Shown here: positions 56,864-64,000 of the stretch, in pieces
Position numbering within the stretch: position 1 is the first letter of the stretch
How the letters are laid out: every line of letters starts with the position of its first letter
Source: Holophagales bacterium
GTDB lineage: Bacteria; Acidobacteriota; Thermoanaerobaculia; Multivoradales; Multivoraceae
Direction of reading: 5' to 3'
Length of the DNA: 64,000 nucleotides
NCBI GenBank assembly: GCA_009837885.1
Contig: VXSP01000045.1
Span: forward strand, 475,644 to 539,643
The notes under the pieces: model-generated
Seen by the model: only the letters and a program-made list of their open reading frames with translations
What the model was told of the DNA's origin: nothing
Database searches by the model: none
Translations under genes and position numbers: made by a program

Positions 56864-59053
56864 TCAGGTCTCCGCGTCGCTGTAGCGTTCGAACGCCCGC
56901 TCGATCAGGAGCTGCAGGGGAAACCGGCTGAGCCTGCCGGTATCGGCCACGCGCTCACCGAAGCTGGTGACGGCGTCGGCGGCGATTCCGTCGCCCCAGA
57001 TCAGCACGGGCACCGGGTCGGCGCCGTGGACGCCGACCTCGGACAGGGTGGCATGGTCCGCCGTCACAGCCACCCGGATCGGTCGTTCCAGGCGCTCGAG
57101 GAGGACGCCCAGCTCCCGGTCGACCCGTTCGAGGAAGGCGACCTTCTGGTCGGGCCGCCGGTCGTGGGCGGCGATGTCGGCGCCCTTGACATGGACCATG
57201 ACCAGGTCGTGCTCCTCGAGCGCCTCCACCGCGCACTGGAACTTGAGCGCCAGGTCCGTGTCGACGTTCGCGGTCATGCCGGGTCGATGAACCGTCGTTG
57301 CGCCGAGCGCCGAGGCGATCCCCATCACCGTTCGGTCGCCGCCGATACAGGCGGCGGAGACCGGCAGGCCGCCCGGCTCCAGAGGCAGCAGACGGTGGAC
57401 TCGACCCACTCCCCGCGTCAGTACCGCGTTTGCCGACAGACCGCCGTTCCGGCGCCGCGTCTCGTTTGCCGGATGCCGGGCCAGGACGCGGCGCGCCTCC
57501 TGTTCGAACAGAGCCAGGACACGGGCCGTCCGCTCGGCCGCCTCGTCGTTTGGGTCGAGCGGCCGCGGCACCAGCGGCGGCCCCGAGGGGGCCCCGTCTC
57601 CGGGATCCGATCCCTCGATGGCGGAGGTCAGGCCGTCGCCGCGGAGCGTGATCGCGAGACGGTGTTCGGTGGTAGCGCGGACCCGCACCTTGACCCTGTC
57701 CGAAGCGGGGAGATCCAGCCGATCGATGGCCTTGGCCAGCTTCCTGGCGTCGTCACGGATGCGCCCGGCCCGGCGATCCACCACGTAGCCGCGTTCGTCC
57801 AGGGTGGCGAAGTTCCCCCGGATGGCGATCGTGCCCGCCTTCAGCTTGAGTCCGGCCCCCAGCGCCTCGATCGGTCCCCGGGTCATGACCCTCGGGGACT
57901 GGGAGAAGAGCGCGAGATTCCCCGATGCCGTGTCCGGGACGACACCCGGAGCCACCGGATCCGCCAGGCCGTTGGCGCCTTCCCGGGCCAGGCGGTCCAG
58001 GTTCGGTGTGCGCGCCGCTTCGAGGGGCGTCCGGCCGCCAAGGGATCGAAGAGGACGATCGGGGAGACCGTCGATCACGAGCATCAGGACGGGAGGACGC
58101 GGCTCGCCCAGCCCTTTCACCGATGCCTGCGTGAGCCATGGCAGTCGTTGGGACATGTTCTGCCCGAGCAACCCGATGGCGGCCGCGAGCGCGGGCTCCC
58201 GCTCGGTCGTGTCGAGGGTGGGGACGCCCACTTCCTCCGCCAGCCGAATCAGATGGTCCTGCTGGGCGCGGAGCACGCGAAAGTGATCGAGTTGCCGGTG
58301 CGATCTCCTCACGGCGACCGTTTCGCGGGCCAGGAAGTGGCTGCGGTGAACCTCCTCGTCCTCCGTCGTGAGCAGGACGAAGAACTGGTAGGCGTCGGCA
58401 TCCAGATCCGGGAAGGGAACCAGTCCGGGCAGCAGGTGGACCCCCTCGACGACCAGGCTCAGGTTCTCGGCGATCGCCCGCTCGACGACCGCCCGGACCC
58501 CCACGCAGACTCTCGTTGCCTGTTCCTCGAACGTAGCGAGCGGCGGATCCTGAGTGCCGCCCGGGAGTTCAGGCGATGCGGCCTCGGTCGTCTCGTAGCT
58601 CGAAACGTGGAGGGCCGGCAGGATGGCCGGCGCGAAGACCATCCGCATCACCTGCCGCACCGTGTCGGTCGCGTTGACTCGATAGATCCGGAGTTGGGGC
58701 GCCAGGTCGAGGGCGAGTGTCGACTTGCCGGTTCCGCCGGCGCCGCCGACGTAGAAGATGAGAGGTCTCGGCAACCGTCGCAGGCGCCGGATGAGCCGGT
58801 AGCGCCCGGCGACATCGGAGCCCTCCTTCACTTCGAGAAGTTCGGCGATGCGCTGCGCGAGATGCCGCTTCTCCAGGCTGGAGATCTCCTCCCGGACCAG
58901 CCGGCGCTGCAGTTGCTCGACGCGACGGTAGGCGTGGTCGAAGTCCAGGCCGGCGGCGTAGAGGCTTCGGGCAAGCAGACCGCGCGAAAACGGCTGGGCT
59001 TCGCCCTGGTCGGTGATCTGGATCGGCCGTTCCGGACCCTCGTTGGCGCTCAG
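56864..59053 (-). CDS. 2-phosphoglycerate kinase fused to archaeal-type phosphoglycerate mutase
   Basis: A 729-residue two-domain protein. Residues 11-75 look like an ATP-cone; about 95-315 form a P-loop kinase with YVGGAGGTGKST (Walker A), LHVSSYETTEAA and VVEGVHLLPG, as in archaeal 2-phosphoglycerate kinases that make 2,3-bisphosphoglycerate. From 320 it is a cofactor-independent mutase of the ApgM type: VLMLVIDGLPDRP, GGRTPLEAARTPNLDRL, HVKGADIAAHDRRPDQK and TADHATLSEVGVHGADPVP keep the metal-binding Asp and His residues. The nucleophile motif reads VPDTASGNLAL, with Thr375 where Ser is usual. No ATG fits: the best start is CTG at 59053, which overlaps the upstream stop and has GGAGG just before it. 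Confidence 0.86.
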   Translation of the reverse strand: MSANEGPERPIQITDQGEAQPFSRGLLARSLYAAGLDFDHAYRRVEQLQRRLVREEISSLEKRHLAQRIAELLEVKEGSDVAGRYRLIRRLRRLPRPLIFYVGGAGGTGKSTLALDLAPQLRIYRVNATDTVRQVMRMVFAPAILPALHVSSYETTEAASPELPGGTQDPPLATFEEQATRVCVGVRAVVERAIAENLSLVVEGVHLLPGLVPFPDLDADAYQFFVLLTTEDEEVHRSHFLARETVAVRRSHRQLDHFRVLRAQQDHLIRLAEEVGVPTLDTTEREPALAAAIGLLGQNMSQRLPWLTQASVKGLGEPRPPVLMLVIDGLPDRPLRSLGGRTPLEAARTPNLDRLAREGANGLADPVAPGVVPDTASGNLALFSQSPRVMTRGPIEALGAGLKLKAGTIAIRGNFATLDERGYVVDRRAGRIRDDARKLAKAIDRLDLPASDRVKVRVRATTEHRLAITLRGDGLTSAIEGSDPGDGAPSGPPLVPRPLDPNDEAAERTARVLALFEQEARRVLARHPANETRRRNGGLSANAVLTRGVGRVHRLLPLEPGGLPVSAACIGGDRTVMGIASALGATTVHRPGMTANVDTDLALKFQCAVEALEEHDLVMVHVKGADIAAHDRRPDQKVAFLERVDRELGVLLERLERPIRVAVTADHATLSEVGVHGADPVPVLIWGDGIAADAVTSFGERVADTGRLSRFPLQLLIERAFERYSDAET

Positions 59054-59232
59054 GTTTCCTCCCGCGCCCGTCGCAGGGGACAGTTGGAGCAGTTGAGGCG
59101 CTCCCCGTCCGGGCCGAGCACGTCCGGGCCGCCGCAGGATCCACGCAGACAGCGGCCACTGATCAGCACGCCGACGGACATGAGAATCACCGAAGCGGCT
59201 ATCACCGTGATGGTCAGAAACAGGATCGCCAT
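59050..59232 (-). CDS. NqrM-like small membrane cysteine protein
   Basis: 60 residues: one membrane helix (about 3-24) and four cysteines at 28, 33, 48 and 51 in the pattern RCLRGSCGGPDVLG then LNCSNCP. The GSCGG motif and layout match NqrM (DUF539), which delivers iron to the Na+-translocating NADH:quinone oxidoreductase. Its stop overlaps the CTG start of the kinase-mutase gene. apbE, another Nqr maturation factor, is about 4.4 kb away. The Nqr subunits are not in the window. Confidence 0.62.
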   Translation of the reverse strand: MAILFLTITVIAASVILMSVGVLISGRCLRGSCGGPDVLGPDGERLNCSNCPLRRAREET

Positions 59233-59459
59233 GGCTCGCGGCCGAGTCTAGCCACTTCCTCGACAACGCGGCGCTCTGGGAGAGGTGACCGAAGGTGACG
59301 ATCCTGGACGACGACGCGTTCACGGCGCCGTACTGGCGGTCGTTCAATCGCGATGCGCCACGGCCCACATCGCATGCGCGTGTTTTCCCCGCCCTCCCAC
59401 CTTTCTTGCTCTTCACCTACAAGATGGTTCGAGAGGACTTCTCTTTTCTCACGGAAAGT

Positions 59460-59488
59460 TTGTCCTTCATGGCCGGCACTTGTATCTC
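59460..59488 (+). promoter_or_regulatory. Possible promoter for the secreted protease
   Basis: -35 TTGTCC, 17-base spacer, -10 TATCTC, in a less GC-rich patch. Matches are partial, so low confidence. The gap 59233-59647 otherwise holds the leader ORF at 59553-59651 and no other recognisable gene. Confidence 0.3.
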
Positions 59489-59552
59489 TCAAATGGGAGT
59501 TGCGCAGGCCTCTCCATTTCTGCAACAAACCCGCAAGGAGGTGCCGGCGAGG

Positions 59553-59651
59553 ATGCATGTGAGGTCGATCGTTCGGGTTGTCGGGTTGTCGGGTTTGGGC
59601 GTCGAGCCTGCCGTCTTCGGAGACCGGACCGGCCAGGAGCCGCGGGAATGA
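59553..59651 (+). CDS. 32-codon leader ORF overlapping the protease start
   Basis: An AAGGAGG ribosome binding site stands about 12 bases before an ATG that opens a 32-codon ORF starting MHVRSIVRVVGLSG. Its TGA overlaps the protease ATG (ATGA arrangement), so translation may be coupled. The peptide has no recognised family; it may be a leader, or simply an out-of-frame upstream start. Confidence 0.35.
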   Translation: MHVRSIVRVVGLSGLGVEPAVFGDRTGQEPRE

Positions 59652-62600
59652 TGGCGCCGCGTTTTCCGGCCGGAGTGATCGCTGCCGTTCTGGGCGTCTG
59701 GCCAGCGGCGGTCCTTGCCCAGCCCGGCACGGAAGACCCGGCGCCGGCGATCCCCGGTCTCGCGCCGCTTAGCGAGGTACTGGTGCTGGAGACGCCACCG
59801 GTCGACGTTGTGGCGGCGGTTGCCGCAGCAAGCGTGGATGGCCGGGGAGGCCCCGTGCCGTTCGCCGACCCCTTCGCCGTGGACGTGAGCACGATCAGTC
59901 ACGGGCGCTGGGAAGCCAGCAGCGACGGGCGGACCGCGGTGTGGCGTTTGCGCGTCGTCTCGCCCGGCGCGGTCTCGCTCAACCTGGGCTTCGATCGCTA
60001 CCGGATGCCGCCGGGCGGCCGACTGCGGGTCCATACGCCGATGGGGGACGAGGTCGTCGGACCGTTCACGGAGGCGGACAACGAGGCCCACGGCGAGCTG
60101 TGGACTCAGGTCCTGTCCGGTGGCGACGCGGTGATCGAAGTGTCCGTGCCGGTTGACCGGATCGGCGAACTCGACCTGCGGCTGGACTCGGTCAACCGCG
60201 GGTTTCGCGATCTGGCCGACGTGAGGTCTCCAAGCCATGGTTCGTGCAGCGTCGACGTGGCGTGCAGTAGTGGGGATGCCTGGCGCGATCAGATCCGAAG
60301 CGTGGGCCTGTACTCGGTGAAGGGTAGTCTCGCTTGCAGCGGCGCACTCCTGAACAACACGGCTCTAGACGCCAGACCGCTGTTCCTGACGGCGTATCAC
60401 TGCTTCGCGAACACGGGGGGGACCGCTGCGAGCGTGGTGGTGTACTGGAACTACCAGCGCCCTGTCTGCGGATCGGGAACGGCGACGCTGGGCGACAGCC
60501 AGAGTGGCGCGACGTTTCGCTATCTACAGTGGCAAGCCGACATCGCGCTCCTGGAACTCGACGACCGGCTGGAACCGGAGCACGATCTGTACCTGGCGGG
60601 CTGGGACCTGGGCTCCCAAACCCCGGCGTCGGCCGTGGGTATTCACCACCCGAAGAACCACTTCAAGTCGATCAACGTCGAGAACGAACTTCTGAGGCGC
60701 ACGGCCTGGTCGCAGCACTATCCGACCGATCGCGGCACTCACTGGCGGGTTGGGGGCTGGGCGTCCGGAGCCAACGAGAAGGGATCGTCGGGCTCGCCGC
60801 TGTTCGACGCCAACAAGCGCATCGTGGGAACGCTCACTGGAGGAGATTCCGAGTGCGGCAACGCCGAGGCGGACTGGTATGGAGCGCTGACGAAGGCTCG
60901 GTTAGCACTCGATGACGTTCTGGATCCGATCGGCACCGGGGACAACTGGCTCGACGGCATGAACGCGGACCTGGCCCCCCGCAGCCTGCAGGCGCTCGAC
61001 GACAAGGCGGTGAAGCTGCCTGGAGACGGCGAGTCGCCCGACGTGTTGACGGTCGACCTTGCGCCGTTTTTCTTTGACGATGGCTCCCTGACCTACACGG
61101 CGACTTCTTCCGACGAGTCGAAGGTGACGGTCGCGGTTACCGGATCCTCGGTTTCCATCACGCCGGTGGCCACGGGCGTCTCGACGATCATGGTGACCGC
61201 GACGGAGGCTGAAGGCGACTCGGGCCGAACGGTGACACAGACGTTCCGGGCAGTCGCTGGCGCGAACCGTTCGCCGGAGACGGTGGGAACGCTGGGCGCG
61301 CAGAAAGTGAGGCAGCGCCGGACGGTCGAGATCGCGCTGGCGAGCGCGTTCACGGACGGTGAAGGCGACGCCCTTACATACGCGGCTTCGTCAACGGACG
61401 CGTCCGTGGCGAGGGTTTCGCTTTCGGGCTCAACGCTCACGGTGGAGGCGTTGGAGGTCTCCCCGCCGACGATTCACGTGCCAGTGACGATCGACGTGAC
61501 GGCCACCGACACGGCAGGGTCGGGAACGAAAGCGAGACACCGCTTCCCGGTCACCGTCTTCAACGATCCTCCGGAGGCGGTCGGGTCGCCCGCGGAAGTC
61601 CAGCTCCGGATCGGCGACGGCAGCGAGGTCGTGGACGTCTCCTCGTGGTTCACCGATCCAGAGGGCGACGCCCTGGACTACACATTGCGCGATCACGTGT
61701 ACGCGACGTTCAAGCACAGCCTTTCGGGCTCGATGCTCACGCTGAGTCCGGTGGCCCGGGGCCGTAGCCGGCTCGCCGTGGGGGCGCGTGAGAGAGAGGG
61801 CTTGCGCCGAGTGGTGTGGCAGGGCGTTCACGTGCGGGTGAAGAACCGCCGGGGCGTTATCGTGTCGGCCGAGGAGTTGAACGTCGTCGAGGGGGCGACG
61901 GCGACGTACACGGTCGTGCTCGATTCCGAACCGACGGGCCAGGTGACGATCGCGCCGTCCGTTGCGTCGGGCGGCAAGGTGACGGTGTCCCCGTCGTCGC
62001 TGACCTTCGAGGCGACGGACTGGGAGACAGCCCAGACGGTGACCGTGACTGGAGTGGAGGACGACGACATGGCGTCCGAGTCGGTCACGATCGGCCACGC
62101 CGTGAGCGGCGCCGACTACGGTTCGGTCACCGCCGCATCGGTGAGCGTGAAGGTGCTCGACGACGAGGGGCCGCCAGTCGTGTCGATCGACGCGGCGCGG
62201 GGGCCTGAGAACGGAGGGCCGCTGACCTTCGACGTGGCGTTGGCCTTTTCGACCACCGAGCAGGTGACGGTGGACTACGCGACGTCGGACGATACGGCCA
62301 GGGCTGGCTCCGACTACACCGCGGCAAGCGGGACGCTGACGTTCGCGGCTGGAACGACTACGGGGCGGATCGTGGTCTCCGTCGTGGACGACGAGCGACT
62401 CAATGAGGGAGAGGAGACCTTCCTGCTGACGCTGCGGAATCCCGTCAAGGCGACATTGGCCGGCGATGGTTCAACGCTTCAGGCGGTCGGTACGATCGAG
62501 GACGACGACTTCCCGCCATTCGTCGGGCGCTGGCAATCTCCCACCAACTTCATCGTGTGGGAGCGAGAGACCATTCAGATGTACCTTTACCTCGATCGGC

Positions 62601-63604
62601 ACCCGGAGCGCGAAGTGAGGGTTCGCGTGGAGCCGACGAATCAGGGCGGAGCCGACCAGACTGACTACTTCTTTCTTCCCAGTACCATCGTGTGGCAGCC
62701 GGGCGAACAGTTCAGGTGGCAGCGCTTCCGGTTCTTGGCCGTGGACGACGACGAAGACGACGATTGCGAGTCGGTCACGTTGAAGGTCGTGTCTGAATCG
62801 CAGGAGGTGATCCTGGATCCCGTCACCATCAGGATCGTCGACGACGACGGCGCTACGGTCGACTGCGGTGGCAGTGGCAGTGGCGGTGGTGGTGGCGGCG
62901 GCGGCGGCGGTGCACCTCCGCTCCCCGAGCCGGAGCCGGACCCGCAGCCTCCTCCCCCTCCCTCTCGACCGCCGACCGCGGCGTTCGGCGTGGAAGGCGC
63001 TACCTGCGCCGGGGACCTCTGCCGCGCGCTCACCGGCGAAGCCGTGCGCTTCACGGACACGAGCGCCGGCGCCGTGCGCATCCGCCGCTGGGAGTTCGGC
63101 GACGGCAATACTTCCCGGTCCGCCGCTCCGATCCACGCCTGGTCGTCTCCGGGCTTCTACGAAGTGGAGCTGGAGGTGAGCGACGGTACCTCTCCGTCGA
63201 CGGCGCGGCGGACGTTCCTGGTCGAGGCGGCTGAACCGAAGGGGACCTGCGTAGCGGCCGCCGAGACGCTCTGCCTCCGGGACTCGCGCTACGCGGTGGC
63301 TGTGGAGTGGCGCGGCGGCGATGGCCAAAGCGGCTCAGGCCGAGTGGTCCATGCGGGGACGAACGACTCGGGGTTGTTCGCGTTCTTCGACGCGAACAAC
63401 TGGGAGGTGCTGATCAAGGTGCTCGACGGTTGCGCCGCGAACGGCCACGTATGGGTGTACGGCGGGTCGACGACGGACCTGGGCTACGCGATCCGGGTGA
63501 CGGACACGTTGACCGGCGCGTCGAAGGAGTACCGAAACGAGCCGGGCAGCCCGGCTGCAGCGATCTCGGACGTTACGGCCTTCTCGGACGGCTGTCGACC
63601 GTAG
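59648..63604 (+). CDS. Secreted lysyl-endopeptidase-like serine protease with Calx-beta and PKD domains
   Basis: 1318-residue exported protein. A signal peptide (to about residue 25, AVLAQP) precedes a pro-region and an S1-type domain like Achromobacter lysyl endopeptidase: ACSGALLNNTALDARPLFLT leads into YHCF with His251, then QADIALLEL with Asp298 and GSSGSPLF with Ser381. After it come Ig/cadherin-like repeats (about 440-740), Calx-beta repeats with VEGATATYTVVLDSEP and GSDYTAASGTLTFAAG, a Gly9 and Pro-rich linker, a PKD domain (RWEFGDGNTS) and a C-terminal domain ending in SGLFAFFDANNWEVLIKVLD and beyond. That last domain recurs, from memory, at the ends of acidobacterial secreted proteins. 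Likely surface-bound or released for protein degradation. Confidence 0.85.
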   Translation: MMAPRFPAGVIAAVLGVWPAAVLAQPGTEDPAPAIPGLAPLSEVLVLETPPVDVVAAVAAASVDGRGGPVPFADPFAVDVSTISHGRWEASSDGRTAVWRLRVVSPGAVSLNLGFDRYRMPPGGRLRVHTPMGDEVVGPFTEADNEAHGELWTQVLSGGDAVIEVSVPVDRIGELDLRLDSVNRGFRDLADVRSPSHGSCSVDVACSSGDAWRDQIRSVGLYSVKGSLACSGALLNNTALDARPLFLTAYHCFANTGGTAASVVVYWNYQRPVCGSGTATLGDSQSGATFRYLQWQADIALLELDDRLEPEHDLYLAGWDLGSQTPASAVGIHHPKNHFKSINVENELLRRTAWSQHYPTDRGTHWRVGGWASGANEKGSSGSPLFDANKRIVGTLTGGDSECGNAEADWYGALTKARLALDDVLDPIGTGDNWLDGMNADLAPRSLQALDDKAVKLPGDGESPDVLTVDLAPFFFDDGSLTYTATSSDESKVTVAVTGSSVSITPVATGVSTIMVTATEAEGDSGRTVTQTFRAVAGANRSPETVGTLGAQKVRQRRTVEIALASAFTDGEGDALTYAASSTDASVARVSLSGSTLTVEALEVSPPTIHVPVTIDVTATDTAGSGTKARHRFPVTVFNDPPEAVGSPAEVQLRIGDGSEVVDVSSWFTDPEGDALDYTLRDHVYATFKHSLSGSMLTLSPVARGRSRLAVGAREREGLRRVVWQGVHVRVKNRRGVIVSAEELNVVEGATATYTVVLDSEPTGQVTIAPSVASGGKVTVSPSSLTFEATDWETAQTVTVTGVEDDDMASESVTIGHAVSGADYGSVTAASVSVKVLDDEGPPVVSIDAARGPENGGPLTFDVALAFSTTEQVTVDYATSDDTARAGSDYTAASGTLTFAAGTTTGRIVVSVVDDERLNEGEETFLLTLRNPVKATLAGDGSTLQAVGTIEDDDFPPFVGRWQSPTNFIVWERETIQMYLYLDRHPEREVRVRVEPTNQGGADQTDYFFLPSTIVWQPGEQFRWQRFRFLAVDDDEDDDCESVTLKVVSESQEVILDPVTIRIVDDDGATVDCGGSGSGGGGGGGGGGAPPLPEPEPDPQPPPPPSRPPTAAFGVEGATCAGDLCRALTGEAVRFTDTSAGAVRIRRWEFGDGNTSRSAAPIHAWSSPGFYEVELEVSDGTSPSTARRTFLVEAAEPKGTCVAAAETLCLRDSRYAVAVEWRGGDGQSGSGRVVHAGTNDSGLFAFFDANNWEVLIKVLDGCAANGHVWVYGGSTTDLGYAIRVTDTLTGASKEYRNEPGSPAAAISDVTAFSDGCRP

Positions 63605-63610
63605 CAACGG

Positions 63611-64000
63611 CTATCGCGTGTCTCCGAACGACTCCCGGAAGGCAGCGCTCGGGAGTTCTTCGAGCGAGTCCTTCCGGTAGACAAGGAGCAAGGCGGCGAT
63701 GTCGTTGTCGTCCGCCCAGCTCAGGCCGTTCTCGGGACCCAGGACCATCAGGGCGGTTGCGTAGGCGTCCGCGATGGCGCAGCTCTCGTGGATCACGCTC
63801 GCCGAGGCCAGTGCGTGGACTACGGGGCGACCAGTTCTCGGGTCAATCGTGTGGGAGTAGCGCTGGCCGTCGCGTTCCCAGTAGTTCCGGTAGTCGCCGG
63901 AAGTTGCCAGGGATCCGTCGGTGAAGGGCAGGACCTTCTGCAGGCCGGGCTGGGTGGCGTCCTCCGTTGCGGCTGTTGGGGCGGTTGGCCCGGGATCGGG
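63611..64000 (-). CDS. apbE: FAD:protein FMN transferase ApbE, 5' partial
   Basis: C-terminal 129 residues of the flavin transferase that attaches FMN to Thr or Ser in NqrB, NqrC or RnfG/D. The hallmark SGDYRNYWERDGQRYSHTID followed by PRTGRPV is complete, as is ESCAIADAYATALMVLGPE, which contains the metal and FAD-contacting Asp. The gene runs off the window edge. It converges on the protease gene, 6 bases between the stops. With the NqrM-like gene nearby it points to a Na+-NQR or Rnf complex in this organism. Confidence 0.9.
   Translation of the reverse strand, partial: PDPGPTAPTAATEDATQPGLQKVLPFTDGSLATSGDYRNYWERDGQRYSHTIDPRTGRPVVHALASASVIHESCAIADAYATALMVLGPENGLSWADDNDIAALLLVYRKDSLEELPSAAFRESFGDTR

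Overview
The window is GC-rich, densely packed bacterial chromosome with mostly housekeeping genes and a few accessory ones. The host is Gram-negative: it has lpxB and several envelope glycosyltransferases. The gene set, a pseudokinase with a PEGA-like tail and the C-terminal domain of a large secreted protease suggest Acidobacteriota (Thermoanaerobaculia-like). That placement is an inference at moderate-to-low confidence. I see no tRNA, rRNA, CRISPR array, insertion sequence or prophage. Because of the GC bias nearly every gene has a long open frame on the opposite strand; these are not annotated.

Region by region. 1-8.5 kb: the end of an M24 peptidase gene, then on the minus strand comM, an M23 envelope peptidase, secA and guaB. 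8.5-9.0 kb: an intergenic zone on the minus strand with a perfect hairpin, a sigma70-like promoter, a TetR-type palindrome and a 33-codon ORF. 9-16.5 kb (plus): a PlsC-like acyltransferase, three glycosyltransferases, thyA, folA and queG. 16.6-26 kb (plus): rpsA from a good promoter, an IHF/HU gene, two small membrane proteins, lpxB, yicC, gmk, rpoZ, coaBC, a family-4 uracil-DNA glycosylase and a cysteine synthase-like gene. 26-31 kb (minus): pseudokinase, polyprenyl-phosphate-type GT2, GT4 and a CPBP protease. 31-38.6 kb: threonine synthase, two sodium symporters, agmatinase-like, radC and larC. 38.7-48.5 kb (minus): the classic rimP-nusA-infB-rbfA-nrnA-truB-rpsO-pnp translation and RNA operon, with a promoter and a terminator-like attenuator in its leader. 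48.7-56.3 kb (plus): DegQ protease, NtrC-type regulator, a stand-alone B12-binding domain, valS, birA and an unknown gene. 56.3-64 kb: a TrmH-family methyltransferase, a fused 2-phosphoglycerate kinase / phosphoglycerate mutase, an NqrM-like protein, a large secreted lysyl-endopeptidase-like protease and a partial apbE.

How it fits together. The 48.4-to-38.7 kb operon supplies transcription elongation, initiation, ribosome maturation and RNA decay. lpxB, the glycosyltransferases and the pseudokinase cluster point to envelope glycan assembly. NqrM-like and ApbE are both maturation factors for Na+-translocating NADH:quinone oxidoreductase, and two Na+-coupled transporters lie in the same window, which fits a sodium-based energy economy. 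The NQR genes themselves are not in view.

The most unusual object is the kinase-mutase fusion at 56864-59053. It joins an archaeal-type 2-phosphoglycerate kinase (the 2,3-bisphosphoglycerate-forming step of cyclic 2,3-diphosphoglycerate synthesis in methanogens) to an archaeal-type cofactor-independent phosphoglycerate mutase. The mutase has a changed nucleophile motif, and the gene appears to start at a CTG codon.
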